Notes: generated by a model not told the origin, from the letters alone. A stretch of 64,000 nt of DNA from DATMNR01 sp963702765 (GCA_963702765.1 CAVPEB010000027.1:62001-126000); one strand, 5' to 3'; positions 28,571 to 38,750 are shown, numbered from the stretch's first letter. Program-made: numbers and translations.

Positions 28571-28712
28571 TATTATTCCCAGGCACCTGGCAAATATGCT
28601 TTTACCTGGAAAATTGGTATATATCTTGTAATTGTTCCAATAATGAAGCGAGTATCATATGATATGAGAAAGCACAAAATATTATAAACTCATTATAAAA
28701 GGAGCAAAAAAG

Positions 28713-29690
28713 ATGCGAGCTGCTATCATTACCCAGCCCGGCGGGCCGGAAGTTCTTGAAATACATGATGTCGAGAAGCCCGAACCATCAGGTGATCAGG
28801 TGCGTATTCGAGTACGCGCTTCGGGCATCAACCGTGCCGATTTGTTACAACGTGCTGGAGGCTACCCCGCTCCTCCTGGATCACCTTCGAACATTCCTGG
28901 CCTCGAATTTGCAGGTGAGGTTGATGCAATCGGGCCACTGGTACGAATGTGGAAGCCCGGCCAGCGTGTAATGGGTCTAGTTGGTGGAGGAGCACAGGCA
29001 GAATATATTTTATCGCATGAAGGTTTACTGGTCGAAATTCCGCAAAATCTCGATTTTGTGCAGGCAGCAAGTATCCCTGAGGTATTTATGACAGCTCATG
29101 ACGCTCTATTTACACAGGCTAACTTGCAGATGGGTGAACGTGTACTAATCCATGCTGCTGGAAGTGGTGTAGGGACAGCAGCTATACAACTTGCGCATGC
29201 GGCAGGAGCTACGACATTTGGCACATCACGCACACAAGACAAACTTCAGCGTGCCAAAGAGCTTGGACTGGATGCAGGCTTATCTGACCATAACTTTGCT
29301 GCGGAAGTGAATAGACTGACCACAGGTGAGGGTGTGCATGTTGTCATTGATTTTGTAGGTGCTCCCTACATGGAGCAGAATTTGCAAGCGTTGGCGATGT
29401 GGGGACGACTGGTATTCCTGGCAACCATGGGTGGCGTGCAAGCACAGGTAAATATAGGTATGTTGATGGGTAAGCGTATTTCCATGCGCGGAGTTACCAT
29501 GCGCACTCGCACACTCGAAGAGAAGCTAGCAGTGACCCACCGTTTTGCGACGAGTGTATTGCCGTTATTAGCAAGTGGGAAAGTGAGACCAGTAATCGAA
29601 ACTGTATTTCCGCTTGAGGAGATAGCTGAGGCCCATAGGGTGATGGGCGAGAATAAGAACTTTGGGAAGTTAGTGGTGAGAGTGGACTAA
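28713..29690 (+). CDS. NAD(P)H:quinone oxidoreductase, MDR/PIG3 type
   Basis: A 325-residue zinc-free medium-chain reductase. The N-terminal GroES-like half reads VRASGINRADLLQRAGGYP, the Rossmann motif is LIHAAGSGVGTAAIQLA, and NADPH-binding follows (GTSRTQDKLQRAKELG). It reduces quinones or reactive alkenes with NADPH. AAAGGAG lies 6-9 bases upstream of ATG 28713. It is divergent from the His-rich gene, with two palindromic operators between them, so it is likely an inducible detoxification gene. Confidence 0.9.
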   Translation: MRAAIITQPGGPEVLEIHDVEKPEPSGDQVRIRVRASGINRADLLQRAGGYPAPPGSPSNIPGLEFAGEVDAIGPLVRMWKPGQRVMGLVGGGAQAEYILSHEGLLVEIPQNLDFVQAASIPEVFMTAHDALFTQANLQMGERVLIHAAGSGVGTAAIQLAHAAGATTFGTSRTQDKLQRAKELGLDAGLSDHNFAAEVNRLTTGEGVHVVIDFVGAPYMEQNLQALAMWGRLVFLATMGGVQAQVNIGMLMGKRISMRGVTMRTRTLEEKLAVTHRFATSVLPLLASGKVRPVIETVFPLEEIAEAHRVMGENKNFGKLVVRVD

Positions 29691-29914
29691 ACCTCACCAC
29701 CCTGGTTTACTAACCTTGGCAATAAAGATGGCAGATAGTATTTGAGCCGCAACCTTTCAAAGGTTAGCATGTAATGAACGATAGTGCATAGATATCCTCT
29801 GCAGAGAATTGTATCCGATTCGTTGATCGCACAATGCGCCTTTGGCATATACACTGCATCACCACAAGGGCCACAGATCGCAACTGCACCAGGATGAAAA
29901 GCTTTTGGCTTCAA
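29687..29914 (-). CDS. possible small CxxC protein
   Basis: A 75-residue frame from TTG 29914 with CGPCG and further Cys/His (HCAINESDTILCRGYLC) that could bind zinc. Its stop overlaps the quinone oxidoreductase stop by 3-4 bases. Only a weak AAAGGG precedes it, and no family is recognised, so it may be a chance ORF. Confidence 0.35.
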   Translation of the reverse strand: MKPKAFHPGAVAICGPCGDAVYMPKAHCAINESDTILCRGYLCTIVHYMLTFERLRLKYYLPSLLPRLVNQGGEV

Positions 29915-29933
29915 ACCCTTTGTGTAGTATAAT
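29905..29933 (+). promoter_or_regulatory. promoter of the LuxR-family gene
   Basis: TTGGCT (29905-29910), 17 bases, then TATAAT (29928-29933), about 50 bp before ATG 29984. Confidence 0.55.
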
Positions 29934-29983
29934 CACCCTATGTTGGGGAGTTGGGGATGAAACTTGATCTGTGAAAGGAGCCT

Positions 29984-32900
29984 ATGCCAAAGGCAGCTAC
30001 TCATACACTCATCTGGTCTGCTCAGAGCAAGACCTATACACTTCTTTGTCCTGACTCTCAACCGCAGTCTCTGGTGTCTGGAAACGAGGAATCATGGTTG
30101 GCGTGGTTGGCGACGCATTCCTCCTTCTCTTTCCAGGGTCAATTCGGCCAGCTCAGTGTGCTTAAAGAGTCACGTCAACGAGGAGCGGGCTACTGGTATG
30201 CCTACCATACCACACAGAGTATCACCAGGAAACGCTATCTCGGACGAGCCGCGATGGTGACTCTTGAGCACTTAGAGAAAGTGGCGCAGGAGCTAAACGG
30301 CTCACCCTCGACTGAAATTCTTGCCCCGGAAACGACAACGCTATCATTGGAGCAGAAGGGAGTACTGCTCTCCACCAAACTCTCTCCTCCTCGTCTGCCA
30401 GGTTCGCTGGTAGAGCGCTCTCGCTTGCTCAGAGAACTAGACGCGGCACGCTCTCATCCGTTGACGCTTGTTTCTGCCTCTGCAGGTAGTGGGAAGACCA
30501 CCCTGCTCTCAGCATGGGCAACTGCATACTACAAACCACCAGCAAGTGAGGGGAGGGTGCAGAGCATTGAGCGTAGTGGTTCCGAACAGGTCATTACCTG
30601 GCTCTCCCTTGATGAGTTAGACAATGATCCAATCCGATTCTGGGTCCTGGTCATTGCTGCTCTTCGTGTCTGTGTGCCCAATCTTGGTCAGACGGCCCTT
30701 GCCTTGCTGCACTCGCCCCAATCTCCTCCGCTTTCGACCATCCTGACGTCCCTACTCAATGAGATCATGCATGACTTTAGAGATATCATCCTCATCCTGG
30801 ATGACTACCATGTAATCTCTGACCAGGCCATACACGACTCATTACTCTTCTTGCTTGATCATCTGCCCGAACGTATGCATTTGGTGCTCGCTACACGTAC
30901 AGATCCCGAACTTCCCCTCTCTAAATTGCGCGTTCGTGGCCAACTACTCGAGATCCGCTCAAGCGATTTGCGCTTTACTCATGAAGAGGCAACCCGCTTT
31001 CTGTTGCAACGCATGACCTTGCCTCTCTCGGAAGAAGACGTGGCTACACTGCAACATCGAACAGAAGGTTGGATCGCGGGCCTGCAACTGGCAGCACTCT
31101 CCCTACGCAAGCAGCAGGATCTCTCCGGCTGGGTCTCGGACTTTACTGGTAGCTACCGCTATCTACTGGACTATGTGCAGCAGGATATTCTTGCGCGGTT
31201 GCCTGTACCGTTTCAGCACTTTCTGCTCCAGACATCAATTCTTACCCGCATGAATGCCGTCCTATGTCAGGTAATCACCGCTGGTCCGACGCTCCAGGCG
31301 AGCCAGGAGATGTTGGAGGAGATGGAGCGAGCCAATCTCTTTGTAGTGCCGCTTGATGAGCAGCGGCAATGGTACCGGTATCATGATCTGTTTCGTGAGG
31401 CGCTGCGTGCTCGTTTACAGGTTTCTCAACCAGAATTGGTACCTCTCTTACATCAACGTGCCGCACGGTGGTATGAGACGCAGGGTGAGTGGCAGGAGGC
31501 TATAGCACACGCCCTGGCTGCGCCTGACTACCCGCTTGCCGCTTCTTTGATGGAGCAGGCGGCTCCTCACTTCTGGTTCAGTGGGGAAGCAAGAGTCGTC
31601 CATCATTGGGTACTCATTTTGCCAGATCCCGTCCTGCGTGTACATATACGCCTGGCCCTCACCGCCGCTCTTCGCTTCCTCGACTCTGTCCATATCAGTA
31701 CCGAAGCGGTGCATGCTAGTATGACCGCCCAGGTGCAACGAACCATCACGCGCATGGAGGAGATCTTGCGAAGCAGGCAGTCGCTTTTGCTCTCTGAAGC
31801 AGAAGTGACATTGATCGAACGGCGTCTGCGCCTACTACGTGCCTTGATCGAGGTCAGAGCCGTCATGGGACGTGGAGACAAGCAACGCCTGCGTCTCTTG
31901 ACACATGAGATAGAAGCGCTGTCCCCCGATGAGGAGGTGAGTTGGAAGTTGATTCCGCTCTCCTTTGCTTTCTGGCTGACCTTAACGCTCCAGCAAGACA
32001 GTGCCCTCCTGGTGGAAAGACTGCGTTCGGCGAAGGAGTGGATCAGCGAAGCAGGGAACAACCTGGTGACGTTCCGTGTGATGACCTGGCTGGCCAGAGC
32101 ATATATACACGCCGGAAAGTTGCACCTGGCTCATCAAGAATGCCTGGCGGCTATTGCTTTGCTCGAGCAAATCGGTGGGAGTACCGCCATTGCAGGATAT
32201 CTTTTCGCCTCCCTCTTCGACATCTCCTACGCCTGGAATCAGTTGAAAGAGGCTTCTGACGCATTGCTTCATTTGCTCAGTATTGCGCATGATTGGCAGC
32301 AAGTAGAATTACTTGCTATGGGGGAGAGAGCTGTAGTGCGGCTCGGGATTGCAAGAGGAGATCTGGACACTGCACTAAAGGCACTGCATAAGGCAGAGGC
32401 ACTTCTTGAGCAAGAGGTATATGTCAACAATGTTCGTTGGGTGACTGAGACTCGTGTGCAGGTTTGGCTAGCCCAGGGCAACCTGTCTGAGGCAAGCAAC
32501 TGGGCATCGCAGACCACTATCTCACCTGAGGCTTGGGACCCTTTACGCAAATGGGAGGTGCTCCTGCTGGTACGTGTACTTTTGGCACAACAGCAGTATG
32601 ACCTGGCTGTCGTGACGCTAGAACGATTTAGAGAACAGCTTGACCAGCCTGCAGATATCGAGAAAACGCTCGAATGGATGGCGCTCTATATGGTTGCACT
32701 GCATCATGCTGGCAAGAAAGCGCAGGTGACTCCTATAGCAGCTCGACTGTTCACAATGACCGAGCCAGAGGGCTGGATTCGCCTATATCTAGATATAGGA
32801 CAACCCATGCAACAGGCACTGGAGGCGCTCCTGGAAGCTAATACGCAAAGGAGGTTCAGATGTGCCACAAGAAGATGGAAACAGCCGAAATGCCATTATC

Positions 32901-33224
32901 ATTTCCAAACCTTACGTGTCACGCTTGCTATCGTCCTTTAAGCAGGAGAAAGCAGCACGCGCTTATAGAGCCAAGAATCAGCAAGCGATCCAATCTGCAC
33001 CAGAAGCAGCAGAAGTGAAGAGGCAAGGGTTTGAGCCCCTCTCTCGACAAGAGCTGCGAGTGCTACATCTGCTAGTCTCCGGGCAGACGTATGCGGAGAT
33101 GGCAGAGACGCTAATCGTCTCCCCTAATACGATTAAGACACAAGTTAGTAGTATCTATCGCAAGCTAGGTGTGAATCGCCGCGCCGAAGCCATCGCTGTT
33201 ACCCAGAGTTTACAGCTCCTCTAA
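29984..33224 (+). CDS. MalT-like LuxR-family STAND regulator, frameshifted before its DNA-binding domain
   Basis: A large ATP-dependent regulator. An N-terminal domain of about 100 residues holds GAGYWYAYHTTQSITRKRYLG, which resembles a short DNA-binding ribbon domain. The NTPase core has Walker A SASAGSGKTTLL and Walker B IILILDDYHVI, then a winged helix and a long helical TPR-like array. The LuxR HTH (LSRQELRVLHLLVSGQTYAEMAE ... NTIKTQVSSIYRKLGVNRR) lies in the next frame. The first frame stops at 32941 after a nonsense tail, so the break is between about 32825 and 32862; one surplus T in AGGAGGTTCAGA is the simplest cause. AAGGAG precedes ATG 29984. The ligand is unknown. Confidence 0.85.
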
Positions 33225-33405
33225 CAAAAGTCCGATAGATCAGTCCTTGACTGTTGTGGAAAACAGCCATCGATCGGATTTCCCAACACGGCTACAAAAT
33301 CACCCATCTAATCACGAACACAGGTGATGAAAGTCCTCCGCTTCCTGGCTATACTCTTCTCAAGTAGAGCAAACCTGACCCAATAAGAACGAAGGGAGTA
33401 CACCG

Positions 33406-33621
33406 ATGCACGTTTCAATTCGCATTAAAGGGCATCTGGACCCAGCCTGGCAGGAGTGGCTGGAGGGCTTACAGATCGTGCATGAGCCAGATGGCACATC
33501 TCGGCTTTCCGGTATGCTCAAGGACCAGCCAGCACTCCATGGAGTGCTCACGAAAATCAGTCATCTAAGCTTGACGCTGCTCTCACTCGAAAGCAGCGAC
33601 CCATCATACAACGAGGGCTGA
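33406..33621 (+). CDS. small conserved-looking protein, unknown
   Basis: A 71-residue protein (VSIRIKGHLDPAWQEWLEGL, then LSGMLKDQPALHGVLTKISHLSLTLLSLE) with an alternating strand-helix pattern like a small ACT- or DUF-type sensor fold. GAAGGGAG lies upstream. It follows the LuxR gene and may be its accessory; no function is assigned. Confidence 0.6.
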   Translation: MHVSIRIKGHLDPAWQEWLEGLQIVHEPDGTSRLSGMLKDQPALHGVLTKISHLSLTLLSLESSDPSYNEG

Positions 33622-33734
33622 TGAGGTCCCTCTCGGAAGAGCAAGGTCAGCGAACTTTTGCTTTACAGGTGAATAGGCTGTTTCTGCTTGCACCAGGCAA
33701 CCAGAGTCTCGAATACGTAAGAGAGGAAAACATC

Positions 33735-34280
33735 ATGAGAAAAGTATGTCTCGGAATGAACATCACGCTTGACGGATACGTGGCAGGGCCGAACGGAGAA
33801 CTCGACTGGGCCTTCCGGACGATGAGTCCTGACATGGGGGAGTGGGTCACCGAACTCCTTCGTGGAGTAGACACAATTCTTCTCGGCCATACCACCTACT
33901 TGCAGCAAGCGGCAACATGGCCATCACAGACTGGTGAGATGGCAACCCTACTGAATAGCCACACCAAGGTCGTCTTCTCCAAGCGGCTCACCACGCTTGA
34001 TTGGAATAATTCTCGGTTAGCGACCGCCGATGTGGCAGAAGAGATCGCGCGTCTGAAACAACAACCTGGGAAAAACATCTCTGTGAGCGGCGGTGCCACG
34101 CTTGCACAGTCCCTTGCACGCTTGGGTCTCATCGAAGAGTACAATCTGGTGATGCATCCCATTGCGCTGGGAAGCGGCAAGTCGCTCTTCAAAGACCTGT
34201 CTCAACTGCTCAATCTGAAGTTGGTAAGCGTGAAGACATTCGATTCCGGTGCCATCGGCCTTTCCTACCAACTCGCCTGA
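33735..34280 (+). CDS. RibD C-terminal/dihydrofolate-reductase-like protein
   Basis: A 181-residue reductase-fold protein: VCLGMNITLDGYVAGPNGELDW opens it, DTILLGHTTYL and KVVFSKRLTTLDWNN follow, and ISVSGGATLAQSLARLGLIEEYNLVMHPIALGSGKSLF closes the NADPH-binding core. Members reduce pterin- or flavin-like compounds, with variable substrates. The ATG at 33735 is chosen over the longer frame from 33621 because family similarity starts there. It probably shares a transcript with the DUF998 gene 40 bp downstream. Confidence 0.85.
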   Translation: MRKVCLGMNITLDGYVAGPNGELDWAFRTMSPDMGEWVTELLRGVDTILLGHTTYLQQAATWPSQTGEMATLLNSHTKVVFSKRLTTLDWNNSRLATADVAEEIARLKQQPGKNISVSGGATLAQSLARLGLIEEYNLVMHPIALGSGKSLFKDLSQLLNLKLVSVKTFDSGAIGLSYQLA

Positions 34281-34320
34281 GCGAAGCTGAAAGGCATCTA
34301 GAGAAGATATGGAGGATTCT

Positions 34321-35020
34321 ATGCAACACGTCATTTCACAAGAGAGCACATCCGACCTTCAGACCACGAAGCTGACCAGGGCATTCCTGATATGTGGCGT
34401 AGTCGCTGGTCCCCTCTTCACCGTCATTGGTCTGATCCAGGCTTTTACCCGTCCAGGGTTTGATCTCACGCGTCACGCGCTCAGTCTGCTTGAAAATGGA
34501 AACCTGGGATGGATTCAGATCAGCAGCTTTCTGCTCACCGGCCTGCTTTACGTCGCCTGTGCCGTCGGAATGCGGAAAGCCATGCGTGGCAGCAAAGGCG
34601 GGACGTGGGGACCGTGGCTAATCGCAATCTTGGGGAGCGGGGCTGATCGGCGCTGCGTTCTTCAGGGCTGACCCGGGCCTGGGCTTCCCTCCCGGAACGC
34701 CGGCGGACGCCAACACGCTGAGCTGGCACGGCCTGGGGCATCTCATCGTAGGGTCGGTGGCGTTCCTATCGCTGATTGCCGCATGTTTCGTTTTTTCCCG
34801 CCGCTTTGTGGCTCAACACCTTCGAGGATGGGCCATCTACTCTGCAGTGACTGGAGTGCTCTTCTTCGTCTCCCTGGCAGGGCTTTCGACGGGGCATCTT
34901 TGGATGAATAGCGCCTTCGTGTTCACAACGCTCAACGCTCTTGTCTGGGTCTCGGTGATGGCAGCAAAGCTGCTGATCGAGCGACCAGTGACTCAGCCTG
35001 AAATGGCATCAGTGCGGTAA
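34321..35020 (+). CDS. DUF998-family membrane protein, frameshifted
   Basis: A seven-helix-type membrane protein of the DUF998 family. The first frame gives TRAFLICGVVAGPLFTVIGLI and MRKAMRGSKGGTWGPWLIAIL. After that the conserved GLIGAAFFRADPGLGFPPGT and three more helices continue in the next frame. One extra T at 34630-34631 (ATCTTGGGG) would restore IWGAGLIGA. ATG 34321 has GGAGGA upstream; 34309 is an alternative. The family role is unknown, and the neighbouring reductase suggests a shared stress or detoxification locus. Confidence 0.75.
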
Positions 35021-35071
35021 ATGTGCCAGGCGCTACCCATCCTGATCCGCACATCCTTTCGCACCACATCT

Positions 35072-35119
35072 AGCGATATCGTCACCTGTTTCCGGCCGGA
35101 AACAGGTGACGATATCGCT
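35072..35119. terminator. 48-bp perfect loopless palindrome between convergent genes
   Basis: Two 24-base arms (35072-35095 and 35096-35119) meet without a spacer, followed by TTTT. It lies between the DUF998 gene and the ComB-type gene. Confidence 0.75.
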
Positions 35120-35188
35120 TTTGAGCATCTCTGCGATGCGCGCATTATCCGAGAAGAATGCTTAGAGAAGCAGTTGGCAGCATCACTT

Positions 35189-35980
35189 CTAGGATCTGCA
35201 AACTATCCGTGCGGTCTGAGAGTGATCTAACCTCTCTCTATCACTAACAACCCCGTCTACTTTCTCTCTACCAACCACCATCGGCACACTTTGACTGACA
35301 CTCGTGCGCATGCAGAACGGTGGATCATCAGGCAAACCTCCAAGTATAACTGCCTGCGCGGAATTGCAGTAATCAATTACCTTGGGAGGCTCGAACGTTT
35401 CATACAAAGCAATAGCAGCAAGGACACTCTCATGGAGATCAAGTGGCAGCACCTGGCCTTGTAACCTATGCAGTTCGAGAGCTAAATACCCGGCACATAC
35501 GGCATCATCGAGAGCAAAGTATTCGAGTTCGCCTGAACACACAAGACAAATATTGCCGCCTTGGTCCTTTGCCATTTCAAGTGCTTTCACAGCCACGGCT
35601 TCAGCGTTGTAAAAACTTCCAGCCAGGCGAGTCGCATCCTGCGGGCAGGCGTAGAACGCTCGCGTGCCATTGGTCGTTGTCATGATAAGTTCGCGCCCTG
35701 TGAGATCAATCTGCGAAAACTGGACGGGAGAATTTCCATAATCGAAACCCGGCACTGGCTGGACATTGCGCTCCCCACATAAAAGCCTTCCTGGAATCGT
35801 TTGAGCAGCTTCTTTCGCCTCCTCGACAGTGCTCGCAGCGAGTATGCGTGCAGCGCCCTGATCGAGCATCACAGATTGTGCCGTCGTAGCGCGAATGACA
35901 TCTATGACAATATAGACATCATTCGTGCTTGTCTCACTGCTTACAATTGCAGAGGGTGTGAAAAAGACATTCAGATGCAA
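35189..35980 (-). CDS. 2-phosphosulfolactate phosphatase family protein (ComB-like)
   Basis: A 263-residue ComB-fold protein: VYIVIDVIRATTAQSVMLDQG, GRLLCGERNVQPVPGFDYGNSP and ELIMTTTNGTRAFYACP match the family core that binds Mg2+ and phosphosulfolactate. In methanogens the enzyme serves coenzyme M synthesis; in other bacteria it is found in sulfonate metabolism, so the natural substrate here is unclear. It starts with TTG one base after the stop of the upstream acyl-CoA ligase gene. A second ComB-like gene is at 56495. Confidence 0.85.
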   Translation of the reverse strand: MHLNVFFTPSAIVSSETSTNDVYIVIDVIRATTAQSVMLDQGAARILAASTVEEAKEAAQTIPGRLLCGERNVQPVPGFDYGNSPVQFSQIDLTGRELIMTTTNGTRAFYACPQDATRLAGSFYNAEAVAVKALEMAKDQGGNICLVCSGELEYFALDDAVCAGYLALELHRLQGQVLPLDLHESVLAAIALYETFEPPKVIDYCNSAQAVILGGLPDDPPFCMRTSVSQSVPMVVGREKVDGVVSDRERLDHSQTARIVCRS

Positions 35981-35981
35981 C

Positions 35982-37661
35982 TTATTCTTTCTCCAACTTC
36001 TTCTTCCTCTCCATCTCCCTAAGCTCTACCCTGCGTATCTTACCCGAAATGGTCTTAGGAAGCGCATCGACGAACTCAATCTCACGAGGATACTTGTATG
36101 GCGCAGTAACGCGCTTTACATGCTCCTGAAGTTCGGTTGCCAGCGCGGGAGAAGCTGTATAACCAGGGGCGAGAATGACGTATGCTTTCACGATCTCACC
36201 GCGCATCTCCTCGGGGCTGGCGATAACCGCAGATTCTGCAACGGCGGGATGTTCTTTCAACGCGCTCTCGACCTCAAAAGGGCCGATGCGGTAGCCCGCG
36301 CTATTAATCACATCATCGGCTCGGCCTACGAACCAGAAGTAGCCATCCTCATCCTTGTATGCACGGTCTCCTGTGATGTACCAATCACCACGAATGCAGG
36401 CGGCACTAGCATCTGGATCGCGCCAGTATTCCTTGAACATCCAGGTCGGGCGCACTGGCTTTACTCGTACAGCAATATCGCCCTCTTTGTTGGGGGACAA
36501 TTCGCTGCCATCATAATCGATGACGCTGAGTTCAAAGCCAGGTGAAGGCTTACCCATCGAACCGGGTTTGACTGTTATAGGTGGAAAATTTGCGCAGAGC
36601 AGCACCGTTTCAGTCTGGCCATAACCATCGCGGATAGTCATACCAGTCACATCCTGCCAGATCTTAATGACTTCTGGATTGAGCGGTTCACCTGCGCCAA
36701 CACAGTGTTGCAAGGCTTTAGGGGGATTAGCCTTCAGATACGCTATTGGCTCGTCAAGCACAAGCATGCGGTATGCTGTGGGAGGGCCACACAAAGTGGT
36801 GATAGGATAGTTATGTAGCATCTCCAACGTTTCGATGGCATTGAATTTACCACGAGCATCCTGCATAAACATAGCAGCGCCCATTACCCATGGTCCAAAC
36901 AGGTTGCTCCACGCTGCCTTAGCCCAGCCCATCTCTGAAAGATTCCAGTGCAGGTCATCTTCATGCAGGTCAAGCCAATATTTGCCAGTGATGGTATGAC
37001 CTATCGGGTAACTGGCATGTGTATGCAGCACCATTTTAGGATAGCCAACAGTACCTGACGTAAAATAGATCAGGCATGAATCATCGCTGCGAGTTTTAGG
37101 CCCTGTAAATTCTGGAGATGCTTCATCAACGATCTGCTGAAAGCTCGTCCATCCATCAAGTCTGGCGGCATCTTTCTCGTGTTCAGCCAGTACAGTCACT
37201 TTGACTGCGGGGCACTCGCTGCGTACCTGGTCAAATTTCATCGCGCCCTCGCGATCAGTAATGAATGCCACAGGTTCAGCAATCTCCGCTCTAAACTGGA
37301 TATCTTTGGTGGTCAGCAGGGTTGTACAGGGAATCGGAATCGCGCCCAGCTTCATCAAGCCCAGTACGCTCTCCCACCATTCTGGAATGCGCGGTAACAT
37401 GACAAGCGCGCGATCGCCTTTCTTAATGCCAAGTTTGGCAAAAGCATTAGCAGCACGACTGGACCGTTCAGAGAAATGAGCGTAGGTGATGTGTTCCTCT
37501 TCTCCATGCTGCCCAATCCAAAGCATTGCCAGTTTATGTGGATCCTTTGCCCACTTACCAATGACATCAGTTGCGAAATTAAAATATTCGGGGACTTCCA
37601 GGTGAAAACTACGACGTTCGGCCTCATAATCAGTCATATGTGGAGTTCTGGTTTGAGCCAT
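35982..37661 (-). CDS. acyl-CoA synthetase (AMP-forming), medium-chain type
   Basis: A 559-residue adenylate-forming ligase converting a carboxylic acid, CoA and ATP into acyl-CoA. The motifs are intact: P-loop-like LIYFTSGTVGYPK, A5 GYGQTET, A7/A8 YITGDRAYKDEDGYFWFVGRADDVINSAGYRI, and the terminal catalytic lysine in PKTISGKIRRVE. The sequence is closest in character to ACSM-type ligases. It heads a two-gene operon with the ComB-like gene. A divergent terminated leader lies upstream at 37791-37862. Confidence 0.9.
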   Translation of the reverse strand: MAQTRTPHMTDYEAERRSFHLEVPEYFNFATDVIGKWAKDPHKLAMLWIGQHGEEEHITYAHFSERSSRAANAFAKLGIKKGDRALVMLPRIPEWWESVLGLMKLGAIPIPCTTLLTTKDIQFRAEIAEPVAFITDREGAMKFDQVRSECPAVKVTVLAEHEKDAARLDGWTSFQQIVDEASPEFTGPKTRSDDSCLIYFTSGTVGYPKMVLHTHASYPIGHTITGKYWLDLHEDDLHWNLSEMGWAKAAWSNLFGPWVMGAAMFMQDARGKFNAIETLEMLHNYPITTLCGPPTAYRMLVLDEPIAYLKANPPKALQHCVGAGEPLNPEVIKIWQDVTGMTIRDGYGQTETVLLCANFPPITVKPGSMGKPSPGFELSVIDYDGSELSPNKEGDIAVRVKPVRPTWMFKEYWRDPDASAACIRGDWYITGDRAYKDEDGYFWFVGRADDVINSAGYRIGPFEVESALKEHPAVAESAVIASPEEMRGEIVKAYVILAPGYTASPALATELQEHVKRVTAPYKYPREIEFVDALPKTISGKIRRVELREMERKKKLEKE

Positions 37662-37790
37662 ACATCAACACTCCTTTCAGTTTGAGATACGATTAGCTAT
37701 TGTTAGTATATCTTACAGGATGAGAGAGCGTCGAGGGATGATTTTCTTTATGAAACCATTTAAACCGCAGATAATTCTCCACTGTTGTGG

Positions 37791-37862
37791 TATAACAATA
37801 CTAATCCAGGTATCTTGAGGTGGAAGGTCAGATACCTTCGCGGCCCATTGGGCCGTTTTTTT
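37791..37862 (+). terminator. short terminated leader or small RNA with alternative hairpins
   Basis: An extended -10 (TGGTATAAC, hexamer 37791-37796) is followed by a hairpin GGTATCT/AGATACC (37809-37815, 37830-37836). This competes with GAAGG/CCTTC (37823-37827, 37835-37839). A strong terminator stem follows (CGGCCC-att-GGGCCG, 37841-37855) with seven T. It lies upstream of the methyltransferase gene. Confidence 0.6.
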
Positions 37863-37875
37863 ATGATAACTTGTA

Positions 37876-37916
37876 ACTATTCAGCAGGAGTACAGAGGAC
37901 GCAACCCTTGGCCGAG
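37876..37916 (+). repeat. three-hairpin repeat, partial copy C
   Basis: TTCAGCAGGAGTACAGAGGA repeats the start of copy D (37947 onward) with few changes; the rest is lost. Confidence 0.6.
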
Positions 37917-37946
37917 AGCATAGAAAAGCGGAGATACCTTCACCTA

Positions 37947-38043
37947 CTTACTCAGCAGGAGTGCAGAGGACGCAGTCCTTTGCCGGGGTTCGGGGTGTCC
38001 CCGAAAAATTCATTTTCCCTTTTCGCCGCCGTAGGCGGCGCGA
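37947..38043 (+). repeat. three-hairpin intergenic repeat, copy D
   Basis: Stem 1 GGAC-gca-GTCC, stem 2 CGGGG...CCCCG, stem 3 GCCGCC-gta-GGCGGC. It ends 15 bp before the methyltransferase start. Confidence 0.75.
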
Positions 38044-38057
38044 CAAGAAAGGCTTAC

Positions 38058-38750
38058 ATGAGCAGATATTATAAAGGGAAACAAGTATATCAGTACAATA
38101 CACGCTGGCAACGATTCAATACGAGAACCCTGAGTGAAACACTGGCAATAATTGATTTCACAGCACTATATGGCATCAAGGAACGGCAAGGACGCATGCC
38201 GCGTGTGTTAGACGTGGCTTGTGGAACAGGTATCTTGCTAAAACAAATACTAGCACAGGTACCAGATTTGGAAGTATATGGATTGGATGCGAGCGCAGAT
38301 ATGCTGGCACGAGCTCAGGCCGCGTTGCGAGAACAGCCACATGTGCATTTAGAGAGCATACAAATTGGAAGTGGCATGGCTTTGAACCTCCCATACGCAC
38401 AGGAGCACTTTGACCTGATTACGTGTACTAATGCACTGCACGATATGCCGGAAGCTGTGGCATTGCTAGCAGGGCTGGGAAAGCTGCTGGCACCCGGTGG
38501 ACAACTGGTAGTGGAAGATTTCGCCCCTCGTCAACCACGAATCTTCTGGGCAGCTTTCGAATGGTTCCTGCAGCAAATCGAAGGAAACAATGTGCGTGCA
38601 TTTACATTAAAAGAAGCGCTTTCTCTTTGTGAGCAAGCAGGTCTGCACGTTGCTGGAGAGAAAGGGTTCATCATAGACTGGCTATGGCACGGCTGGGCAT
38701 TGAGTGTATACAGAACTACCCAGATCACAATCTCATCACAATCTGATTAG
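38058..38750 (+). CDS. class I SAM-dependent methyltransferase
   Basis: A 230-residue methyltransferase with motif I VLDVACGTGILLKQIL, motif II acidic D in EVYGLDASADML, motif III FDLITCTNALHDMPEAVALL and post-motif APGGQLVVEDFAP. The fold is UbiE/small-molecule type; the substrate is unknown. ATG 38058 is chosen because the longer frame from 37785 runs through the leader and repeats. A weak AGAAAGG precedes it. Confidence 0.8.
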   Translation: MSRYYKGKQVYQYNTRWQRFNTRTLSETLAIIDFTALYGIKERQGRMPRVLDVACGTGILLKQILAQVPDLEVYGLDASADMLARAQAALREQPHVHLESIQIGSGMALNLPYAQEHFDLITCTNALHDMPEAVALLAGLGKLLAPGGQLVVEDFAPRQPRIFWAAFEWFLQQIEGNNVRAFTLKEALSLCEQAGLHVAGEKGFIIDWLWHGWALSVYRTTQITISSQSD

